A DNA stretch of 64,000 nucleotides. Origin: Dipteris shenzhenensis. Taxonomy: Eukaryota; Polypodiophyta; Polypodiopsida; Gleicheniales. This document shows, one piece after another, positions 56,301-64,000 of this stretch. Under the pieces are notes generated by a model. That model was not told where the DNA came from, searched no databases, and saw only the letters and a list, made by a program, of their open reading frames with translations. The DNA is taken from assembly GCA_047967505.1 (NCBI GenBank), contig CM106538.1, one strand, 5' to 3'. How positions within the stretch are numbered: position 1 is the first letter of the stretch; each line of letters begins with the position of its first letter. The position numbers were made by a program, and so were the translations under genes.

Positions 56301-56577
56301 TGTAGGCCATTCTATGGGCTATCCATAGGTGCCACTCATTCCTTGGTATGTGCCTTGTAGGCCTAGTTACAGTTAGTTAGGTCAGCTGGTACAGTTATTA
56401 CATGTACCACTTAGGACAGTTAGGACACTAAGTCCAGTTAGGGCACTTAGCCCTAGGGTTCTGTTATGTTGGCTCTCTCTTGAGCCTCCACTCATTGTTG
56501 CAGCAATTCATTGCAGCAGCTCGTTTTTGTCTTCTCCCCTTCATTTCTTGAGCTTCCATTGCTTGCCCTAGCCTACA
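56301..56577 (+). repeat. 5' LTR of copia F, 277 bp
   Basis: Begins TGTAGGC and ends GCCTACA, a perfect 7-bp inverted pair, with the primer site 1 bp downstream. The interior has repeated TTAGGACA/CAGTTAG words. Confidence 0.82.
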
Positions 56578-56578
56578 A

Positions 56579-56590
56579 TGGTATTAGAGC
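56579..56590 (+). promoter_or_regulatory. Primer-binding site, initiator tRNA-Met (one mismatch)
   Basis: TGGTATTAGAGC differs from the standard copia site TGGTATCAGAGC by one C-to-T change. Confidence 0.88.
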
Positions 56591-57851
56591 AGGTCGGGAA
56601 TCCATTCCCTCAGCCATTGACAGCTTTTCCAAGCTGTTTGGCAGCCCTTGGAGCTCTCATTCTTACTAGTTGGTTCATTCTCAAGGCATTTGCAGCGAGC
56701 TGAAGCGGTTTAGGGATGTTTGCTCAAGAGACTCTACGAGTATAGCTGCTTCTGCTTGGGCACTGAGGAGGACATAAGTGTTGCTTTGCTTGGTAAGTAT
56801 GTCTTCCTTTTGATAAAAGTTTTTGTTTACCTCATTTTTCTTCTCTTTCATATTCTCTTTTATTTTCTGTGTAGATTTCTGATCTTTAGAACAACAAAAA
56901 ATTTAAATTTGTATGATCGGACTTATTCTAGTCTTACAAAGGTATATCTTTCAAGCACTTCCATAGCGAGAACTTCGCATTTGGCGCGGGAAATCAACGT
57001 TTTGGAGCACTTTTTGCAGAAATTGGTGCATTTTATCAGCATTTACTGCTGTACGGGTTCACAAGTGTGGTAGCTGCATGCTGTACAGAATTTCGTACAG
57101 CTGTATGGCCTCTACGAGCATCTATATGGTGCATTTAATGCGTCTGCAGACTTGTATGGCCTGTACGGTGGCTGTATGGAGCATTTAATGCAGTATGGAG
57201 GTGTACGGACTTGCTGACACCAATTTTTGATGCTGTACGGACCTCATTCCAGCTTGTTTGAAGCTCTCTCCAGCAATTCAGGGCTGTTTCTTGCTGTCTC
57301 GTGAAGAGTGCTGCTGTTTGAAGACATTTGGAGCTTGCTGAAGTGATCTGGAGGTCTGTCCTTGAGCCCATTCCTTCGCATTTGGCTTCCCTTTGTCTCG
57401 GGCTGCGAGTTCCCCTCCATTGGAGCACTCTCCTCTCATTTCCAAGTGCTCTCCTCCTCATGGGAGCACTCTCTCTTGTTGTAACTCTCATTTCCAGCCC
57501 TCTCTTGGCATCTTTGATTGCCATTTGTTGTCATTTTCACCTCTCCTTCAAGGGTGAATCCCTCTACTCGTATTTGGAGCCTTTTCCCTGTTGTATTTTC
57601 AGGCTACATCATTGGGTAAGCCTTTGTTGCATTGGTTCTTTCCAATTTCTTCTTCATTTGCATGTTGGAAAGGCCGGAAGGCCTCGTGTTGCCTTTTTGG
57701 GAATTTGGGCAACAGGTACACCTTGAGACAACATAGTCTTTTGCAGTGAAAAGCTTTGAAGCTTGAGCATAATTTTGCTACTTGGTTTTGAGAGGTTGCC
57801 TTCCTCTCATTTGCCTTGCCAGTTGGTGCATTTGCCTTGAATTTCAGCACC
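56591..57851 (+). other. Untranslated leader of copia F with GTACGG words
   Basis: No convincing coding frame in 1.26 kb. Between 57050 and 57245 the words CTGTACGG, CTGTATGG and GCATTTAATGC recur; GTACGG occurs four times. The leader of copia G carries the same word, 11 times, on the opposite strand relative to the element. Confidence 0.55.
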
Positions 57852-58230
57852 ATGACTAGCAGCAAGTTTGGAATGCTTGGGACTGAGGACAAGCTTGATG
57901 GCACAAACTACCCCATGTGGGCATACATGATGGGGCATGTTTTGGTTGCCAAGAATTTGTCGAACATTGTTTCAGGCACTGAGGTCAGGCCTACTCGTAA
58001 TGCTGCTTCTGGTGCTACAACCATTGCCTCTGTTACTACACGTACTGATGGGTCTAATGCTACTTCAGGAGCAGTTGCATCTTCTACTACAGGTACTTTG
58101 CCTCCTACACAGGAGCAGATTTAGTGGGATGGTCATGATGCCAAAGCATGTGCCTTGATTGCTCTTTCAGTTAAAAGGGTCATTATCCCTCATATCCAGT
58201 CTTGCAAGACAGCAAAGCAAGCATGGGATC

Positions 58231-59107
58231 TGTCACCACAATGTAAATATCCTAAGTCAAAGTATAGTTGACCATTTATTTGATCATAATTAAAGAGTTT
58301 TATATGTGTTAATCATGGTCAAAGAGTTATTTTAATGGTCAAAGGATTGACTATGGTCAAAGATATTTGACTCTAGTCAAGTAAACCTGACTTCGGTCAA
58401 GGAGACTTGGTTTATTACCAAGAGGGTTAACTGCGGTTAACCAGAGAACCACAGAGCTTACTACGGTCAGAGAGTGTTGACCGGTCAAAGCTCTTTAATT
58501 ATAATCAAGAGTGTTGACTCCGGTCAACCAGAGAATATATATATTTATTTGTATATATATATTTGTTTAGATGTGCACGTGTTCAGTGGGGACGCCCACC
58601 GTGACTAGAATTAGTCCACAGTGTGTTATTTGCATGCAAAGCGCTAACAATTAATGGGTGCCATGGTGGTGCGCTTTAATTAATTGTTGCAGGTACTAGG
58701 AAGAATTATTTTTTCCTAAGCGTAACGGGAGCCTGACAAGCATCTAGGAGGCGGTTCGTGTGACCGAGAGCTTTGAAGACTCCAGAATGGCCCTTAGTGG
58801 CATGTAATAGGACTTAGTTTAGATTTTAGACAAGTGGCATGTTGCCAATTTGAATTGAGCTTGAAGCTCTTGTAATAAAGTGGATTTTTCACGTTTTGAA
58901 ATGTAGAGGTTTCCAGACAGCACTACGCTGAACTTCTGTAACAGTTTTTCTCTCATGAATAAAAACCTTCGGGGGGGTCCAGCCCGACGTTTTGTCCTGG
59001 GCCCTAGTGCATCTTCAGAGAGAGGGAGTGAGGGAGAGCTTATGAAAGCACAATTACTGTCTTTTTTTGAGTGGTAATGGCTGTCTTTCAGTAGCGAGTC
59101 GGTTTCA
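58231..59107 (+). mobile_element. Solo LTR, 877 bp, inside copia F gag
   Basis: Starts TGTCACCAC and ends GGTTTCA, flanked by a perfect 5-bp duplication GGATC (58226-58230 and 59108-59112). Removing it with one GGATC restores the gag frame without a stop. Internal signals read on the plus strand: a W-box cluster (58256-58527), TATATATATATTT near 58552 and AATAAA near 58959. The TGTCAC start suggests a gypsy LTR. No internal element sequence remains, so it arose by LTR-LTR recombination. Confidence 0.88.
58256..58527 (+). promoter_or_regulatory. Cluster of 13 W-box cores in the solo LTR
   Basis: TTGAC or GTCAA occurs at 58256, 58268, 58318, 58338, 58347, 58356, 58367, 58376, 58396, 58477, 58484, 58514 and 58523. 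Several extend to TTGACC or GGTCAA, the WRKY-binding W box. They lie in the U3 part, ahead of the TATA-like run, where an LTR enhancer would be. WRKY factors act in plant defence and stress, so stress-linked LTR activity is an inference. Confidence 0.65.
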
Positions 59108-59799
59108 GGATCAGCTTACATCCTTATTTCAAGTGCGGAATGAGGCGCGGGTTGCCTATCTCCGCAAGCAGTTACAGGACTTGAAGCTTGAAGAGGGTGG
59201 TAATATGGATGCCTATCTTACCAATGTGTGAGATTTGAAAGAGCAGTTGGCTAATATTGATGGGTTCTCAACTTGTTTCTAATACCTTGATGGGTTCCCG
59301 ACTTATCAAGGCTTTGCTACTACATTGAGGTTGGTTGCAGGTGGCAATGCCAACCATTATTCCTTTGACCAGGTAGTTGTCCTCTTACTTCAGGAGGAAC
59401 AAAGCCGTGCAAACCGCAATGCTTCTATGGCTAGTGATCAAGCCTTTGCTGCCCAGCATAAAAACAAAGTCAAAGGCAAGGTTTCAGTTGATAAACCCTC
59501 TCATTCACATGCTGGTCACTCCCATGCTGCTTCTGCTTCGGGGGATAAGAAGAAGAAGAAGAGATGCAACTGTTGCAGGAAACCCGGGCATGACGTTTCT
59601 GAATGCAGGAAGAGAATTGCATCTGAAAAGAAGAAGAAAGAGTCTGGTCTTGTAGTATTTGGTTCCTTAGTCCAAATGATCGACATGAGTCAACTAACTT
59701 TGCACAGCACCAACATTGGGCTTTTCTTGTGGCATGTTACTCGAATCCTAATGTTCATGATGCATGCATGACAATTTTTGATGTATTTGATGCCTAATT

Positions 59800-60922
59800 C
59801 TTTGATAGTGGTGCTAGCAAGCACATTACTTCTTGCAGGAAGTTATTCAGCCCACTTGAGCATGCATCTAAGGGGGGGACAATCACATGTGCCAATAATG
59901 CTTCATGTACAGTGAGAGGTGTTGGACAAGTTGCTCTTACTTCTGTTTCTGGTGGTCTTGTTACTCTAGAGAATGTGCTTTATGTTCCAGGCATTCGCAA
60001 GAACCTCATCTCTATTTCAGCCATAGCTACTTGTGGCTATCAGGTTCTCTTTGATCATTGATGGTGTTCAGTGTGAAGTCTATGATGCTACACATGCCCT
60101 TACCATGGTCTTGACTGGGACATTGACTAGAGGGCTGTATAGACTTGATGCCTATGACAGATGCTTGGATGATGCTGGACTTGAAGATGCAGATGCCTTT
60201 GTTGTTGATTCCTCTACCATGGCAGATATCCATTTGTGGCGGCTTTGGTGAAGCTTCATAAGGATGGTGTGGTTGTTGATCTTCCCAAAATGCATATGCC
60301 TTCAAAGCATGTTTGTGAACCTTGTTTGTTTGGTAAGATGCACCGTTTTGCATTTCCCAAGGATGGGAGAGTTGGTGCCTCATGCAAGCTTTATTTAGTT
60401 CATAGTGATGTTTGTGGACCCGTGCGGGTTGTAGCTCTTGGGGGATTCTATTATTTGTCACATTCATTGATGGCTTCACCAGGTATACTTGGATTTTCGC
60501 ATTGAGATTTAAATATGAAGTTTTTGCATGCTTCAAGCATTTTATTGCCTTGGCTGAGAATGAGAGTGGGCTGAAAATTGGTCTCACGTGGCATTCATCA
60601 TTAGTGCACGGTGCCTTACACTCTTCAACAGAATCTCGTGGCTAAGAGAAAGAATAGATCAGTGATGGAGATGGCCAGGTGTATGTTGAAAGGCAAGCAC
60701 TTGCCTAACAAGTTGTGGCTTGATGCCGTTATGTGTGCTAATTACATTTTGAATAGATCTTCTGCAAAGGCATTGAAGACCATCACACCTTATGAGGCTT
60801 GGACAAGTCATAAGCCCCAGATTTCTCACATGAGGGCTTTTGGATGCTTGGCATATGACCATGTTCCTTCTCAGACACACACCAAGTTGGATGATAAAGT
60901 TATCAAATGCATTTTTTATTAG
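59800..60922 (+). pseudogene. Copia F protease, pre-integrase and integrase
   Basis: Protease: FDSGASKHITSCRKLFSPLE from about 59806, with intact Asp-Ser-Gly, and LYVPGIRKNLISISAIA. Pre-integrase: LTRGLYRLDAYDRC and a decayed LWRL. Integrase: VCEPCLFGKMHRFAFPKDGR (zinc Cys pair), VHSDVCGPVRVVALGG (first Asp), then YTWIFALRFKYEVF, KRKNRSVMEMARCMLKGKHL, LWLDAVMCANYILNR and PYEAWTSHKPQISHMRAFGC. Frame shifts at about 60050, 60240, 60450 and 60620 disable it. Confidence 0.88.
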
Positions 60923-60957
60923 GCATAGCTGTATCGCCATAATTCATGGTAGTGACC

Positions 60958-61036
60958 AATGTATGACTAATAATTGGGTTAGGGGCACTTTTTCCTCTTT
61001 AGAGGTTTCCCCCCCTAACCACAGTTAGGACCCCTA
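60958..61036 (+). repeat. 5' end of a G-type LTR in inverted orientation
   Basis: TGTATGACTAATAATTGGGT and the following GTTAGGGGCACTTTTTCCTC match the start of the copia G LTR (63984 downward on the minus strand), but on the plus strand. It ends within CCCTAACCACAGTTAG and abuts the truncated G body at about 61037. Confidence 0.75.
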
Positions 61037-61500
61037 ACTACAGTTAGTAGAATAGCGTGCTTCCGAAGTGTTAGCAAGCTGCCATAGCTCATGTGCTCAT
61101 ATCTGGCATGCCATAACTCCACATTCTGCATGGTAGCAGTGGGAGTGCTCACTAAAAGTGCAAGATCGGATCTTTTCTCATAAATATCAGGCTGAAAAAG
61201 ACCCTGATACAAATTGCCAGACAACATCAAAGCATAATCATTCTCTTTGTCTCGGACTGCACACTTAGCATCATTAAATATAACCTGAAATCCTCCTTGC
61301 GATTGAGAGAGGACACTAAAAGTAAATTCTTCTTTATACTTGGCACATAAAGAACATCAGTAATTCTGAAATCTGTGCCATCCGTGGAGGTGAGTATGAT
61401 GTCACCCACTCCACACACTGAATAAGAAGAATTGTTTGCACATGTCACCTTTTTAGCGGGTGGTCATGCGGAGATGCAAAAAGACTCTTCCTTGAAGTGA
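61037..61500 (-). pseudogene. Copia G protease end and pre-integrase domain
   Basis: The minus strand reads TCANNSSYSVCGVGDIILTS, TDVLYVPSIKKNLLLVSSLN and, in another frame, NLYQGLFQPDIYEKRSDLAL with LWHARYEHMSYGSLLTLRKH, the pre-integrase motif LWH-x3-GH in altered form. The protease active site itself is frame-shifted near 61490-61530. Confidence 0.75.
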
Positions 61501-62679
61501 TGTGCTTGGAAGCACCACTACAAAATACCAAGTGTTTAGTGTCTCATTGACATTGAAAGAGCATGCATCCTTTGAAGGGTCATAGCTGCAAGTCAAGAAA
61601 GTATACGAGTCATCCTCAAGAGTGGCTGTAGTATCTAGACCAGCCACTAGAAAATCTGATATGCAAGACAAAAAGGCATAATCCTCTTCTACAAAGCCTC
61701 CATCATGTGCATTAGGAGCTGATGTATTTGAGACAGCCAAACCGGAATCCTTTTTCTTTTCCTTTGCTATTCGCTTCTTGCATCCACCAATGTAGTGAGC
61801 CAGCTTCTTGCAGTGACAAATGCCCTCTCTCTTTGGCTTCTCTGCATCACCTTTAGCCTTATGAGAGGGCTGTCCAGAATCAGCTTTATGCTGATGTGTG
61901 GGCTGATTTCCATGTTGCTTTTGCTGCCCTTTCCCTTTAGGAACTTGAAAGCATGGCATGCTCACCAGTCCGTGTGGCCATGTTCTTTCTTGTTTGCTCT
62001 TCTTGCAACAAGAGTTCTACCAACTCGTGAAAAGAGAGAGGATTGCTACCCCCCCTCAATGACAAATTCAGTGAGGTATGGAAACCGAGATAGGACTGCG
62101 GAAGAGAATTAAGAGTGGTGGTATTCATCTCTGAATCCGGAATAATCTCATGTATATTCAGCAACTGTTCCCTCAAATCCTGGAGTTTTGTGAGGTGAGC
62201 ATTCATGGAATCTCCCTCATCCATGTGTGTATGAGATAGCGCTCTCTTTAGGAATGAGACTCTGGCATCATTTCTTGCTGCAAACATGCTCTCTAAAATA
62301 TCCCAAGCTGCCCTCGATGTCTTGCGCATGACCGAATGTGAGGAATGATAAACCTCTTGATAGAAAGGGAAATAACTAAAAGAGCCTGTGCATCTCGTGA
62401 ATCCCACCTTTTCTGTTATGCTGTGGGAGCCACCAAAGTAACATCTGTTGCTCCTACCACTTGTCTTGCACTTTGACCTCTAGCCTTGCCTCCATCTGTA
62501 GGAGTGACAGGTGTAGCCATAGTTTCTGGCCTTGTCTCATCTCCATTGACATAATCCTAGAGATGTCTGCCAACTAGAATGTTGCGCGCCATAAAGCTCC
62601 ATAAGGAGTAGTTGGTGCCATCCTACTTATCCTCCTATGTGAGGACTCCAAAGACCTCATTGGGATTGTTCTGAGCCAT
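61453..62679 (-). pseudogene. Copia G gag
   Basis: From ATG 62679 the frame reads MAQNNPNEVFGVLT, a stop, then DGTNYSLWSFMARNILVGRH, a second in-frame Met region (MATPVTPTDGGKARGQ), SIKRFIIPHSV and AAWDILESMFAARNDARVSF, the capsid-like UBN2 domain. After LLLQEEQTRKN a shift near 61960 leads to a Lys/Gln/His-rich stretch and the knuckle CHCKKLAHYIGGC, where one residue is lost from the first Cys pair. The nearby IAKEKKKDSGLAV matches the same place in copia F. Confidence 0.85.
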
Positions 62680-63768
62680 ATTTGCCAGACAACTAAAAAA
62701 TGCAGCAAACTAGACAAGTGCAATCCCTTCCTGGGGTGTAAAATGCACAGTTGGAATCTGTAAAAAATCTGCCCAAAATGCCAATTGCTGTCACAGTCTA
62801 TCAAAGGCTTGAAATGCACCAAAATGCTTTGCAAATGCCCAAAATCTGCAAAATATATCTGCAAAAAGTGGCAAATGTCTACAATGTGACTCAAACTGAG
62901 TCCAAAACTGCTTGCAAAGCTCCCAAATGATTTGTCCACTGCCAAATTGTATCCTTAATGCAAAAGCCCCAAATTCCTGCAAGAAATTGCAACTGAAAGA
63001 GGGCAAATCGACCAAAAGCCCCAAATTTTACAATTATCTACAAAAGCCCCATATTTTGTTTGCAAGATTGCAAGCAGAACCAAAAAGCCCCAAATTTCTG
63101 GAGCAGATTCTGCAACCTGACTGCAATGCCTGCAACAAATAAAATGCCCCAAATTCTCTGCAAAATCTAAGCCAGACAATGGCTATGTGCAAAGTGCACC
63201 TGCCAAAATCACCTACTAAGGAAAACCTGCAAGGAAAAGAAAACTTGGTCAAAGTACAAACTCCTACGAAAGTACTGAACTGACAGTACAGTAAATGTAA
63301 GGACAGTACATGCATATACGGCCTGTACGTCGAAATCCATACGAATGTATGGTGCAGGTGTGTGCGGACGCATGGCGAGTGGTTTTTGTACAGTTGTACG
63401 GACTGTACGGGCGAGCTTCTGTAGGAATGTATGGAGCTGGAGCTGGAGCCGTACGGGCTGTATGGCTGATGCTGTATGACGACTGTACGGACGGTGTACG
63501 GGCGTTCGATCGAACTGCATGAATGTACGGGCGATCTCTCATGTGTGGTACGGCTCTGATTGTGCAGCGTGTACGGAAATGTTGAGGCGTACAGAATGCT
63601 GGTACGGACGGTGCTGCATGGACGGGCTGTACGGGACAGTACGACAATTGAGTATAGGACTGTACGGCCAAAATGGTGATAGATTTCCATACAGTCGTAC
63701 AGGCAACGAGGTATTGGCTGAAGCTTTGAGATGCCGGCGTGGAAGAGTGAGAGCAGATGTAGGAACAA
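62680..63768 (-). other. Untranslated leader of copia G with two short-word arrays
   Basis: Two zones. Near gag (62960-63155) AAAAGCCCCAAATTT or close variants occur five times on the plus strand (GGGGCTTTT in the sense of the element). Near the primer site (63300-63670) GTACGG occurs 11 times with further GTATGG variants. No coding frame is convincing, although antisense and sense frames stay open by composition. Confidence 0.7.
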
Positions 63769-63783
63769 CCTATTCTGATACCA
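63769..63783 (-). promoter_or_regulatory. Primer-binding site of copia G, tRNA-Met
   Basis: The minus strand reads TGGTATCAGAATAGG, matching TGGTATCAGA of the copia primer site, 2 bp from the LTR end. Confidence 0.82.
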
Positions 63784-63785
63784 AA

Positions 63786-63984
63786 TGTGAGAGTGGAGGA
63801 AGCAAGAAGCAAGAGTGTGAGAGCAAGAGCAAAAATGTAGGATTGCAATAGAAGAGATAAGGTGAGTACAAGTGAGGAGATGGTTTTGTCCAAGTGACAA
63901 AACCATACTAACCCACTAACTGTGGTTAGGGGGAAAAACCTCCTAATGAGGAAAAGTGCCCCTAACTCACTTATGGATTACATT
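63786..63984 (-). repeat. 5' LTR of copia G, 199 bp
   Basis: On the minus strand it starts TGTAATCCATAAGTGAGTTA and ends CTCTCACA just before the primer site. The partner fragment at 60958-61036 confirms the start. Confidence 0.8.
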
Positions 63985-64000
63985 GGCCACTGCCTAGAAT

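Larger units (their letters stand above)
57852..59770 (+). pseudogene. Copia F gag, split by a solo LTR
   Basis: From ATG 57852: MTSSKFGMLGTEDKLDGTNY, PMWAYMMGHVLVAKNL, a Ser/Thr/Ala-rich stretch, a TAG at about 58122, then ALIALSVKRVIIPH and KTAKQAWD. The LTR insertion follows; after it gag resumes with LTSLFQVRNEARVAYLRKQL, MDAYLTNV and, after further stops, LLLQEEQSRANRNASMASDQ. The zinc knuckle CNCCRKPGHDVSEC (about 59566-59607) is intact. Copia G gag is its close relative, including a stop at nearly the same place after the Ser/Thr stretch. Confidence 0.88.
56301..60922 (+). mobile_element. Ty1/copia element F (plus strand), truncated in integrase
   Basis: 5' LTR, tRNA-Met primer site, long leader, gag with zinc knuckle, protease, pre-integrase domain and integrase up to FGCLAYDHVPSQTHTKLDDK. 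Homology ends at about 60922, so RT, RNase H and the 3' LTR are missing. A solo LTR (58231-59107) sits inside gag. Confidence 0.88.
61037..63984 (-). mobile_element. Ty1/copia element G (minus strand), truncated
   Basis: On the minus strand from 63984: 199-bp LTR, primer site, 1.1-kb leader, gag from 62679, protease region and the start of the pre-integrase domain, ending at about 61037. Integrase core, RT and the 3' LTR are missing. Gag is closely related to copia F, but the LTRs differ. Confidence 0.85.

Noticed and set aside
58241-59091. Reading the gag interruption as an intron (GTAAAT donor, TTTCAG acceptor; the frame also stays open)
   Set aside because: The GGATC duplication with TG...CA ends explains the segment better, and the gag relative G lacks the extra residues that splicing would leave.
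60027-60587. Minus-strand 186-codon frame
   Set aside because: Antisense of the copia F pre-integrase and integrase region.
63034-63906. Minus-strand 290-codon frame and overlapping 209-codon frame
   Set aside because: Lies across the G leader, primer site and LTR; kept open by repeated GTAC words, with no protein features.

Overview
This is nuclear DNA from a large, repeat-rich land-plant genome, most likely a seed plant and possibly a gymnosperm. That is inferred from the density of old, stop-riddled LTR retrotransposons, the near absence of host genes, plant-type primer-binding sites (initiator tRNA-Met and tRNA-Asp) and a spliced PHD-finger gene. No bacterial, organellar, tRNA, rRNA or CRISPR feature was recognised.

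Layout. 1-442: Ty1/copia RT-RNase H fragment (minus). 956-4866: Ty3/gypsy element A (minus), split by a Mutator-like element at 2329-3279 with a perfect 9-bp target duplication. 5368-5848: solo LTR. 6329-7851: start of another gypsy element (minus): tRNA-Asp PBS, leader, minisatellite, gag start. 8990-21470: long gypsy element B (plus): gag with a zinc-knuckle array, protease, RT, RNase H, integrase, then a second retropepsin-like domain, tandem repeats with a TATA box, and an accessory reading frame. 24776-25470: GGA tract and a 30-bp tandem repeat. 26027-28215: copia element E (plus). 30030-33600: gypsy element D (minus). 33655-35063: pyrimidine tract and microsatellite. 35555-42105: gypsy element C (plus), same family as B, interrupted by a chimeric minus-strand insertion. 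44465-48185: 2-kb non-coding tandem duplication holding tRNA-derived, SINE-like heads. 48340-48960: LINE 3' end (minus). 51990-53057: the one convincing host gene, a two-exon PHD-finger protein with a GC-AG intron. 54690-55288: LTR with polypurine tract. 55437-56017: terminal-inverted-repeat element. 56301-60922: copia F (plus), its gag split by a solo LTR with a 5-bp target duplication. 61037-63984: copia G (minus).

How it works together. Most coding sequence is dead. Stops are often TAG where Gln or Trp is expected, as C-to-T decay at methylated cytosines would give. Nested insertions give a relative order: the MULE is younger than A, the solo LTR younger than F, and the chimera younger than C. 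The most unusual observation is that B and C both keep a retropepsin-like domain downstream of integrase, and a further conserved accessory domain behind it. This suggests a gypsy lineage with an expanded 3' coding region.
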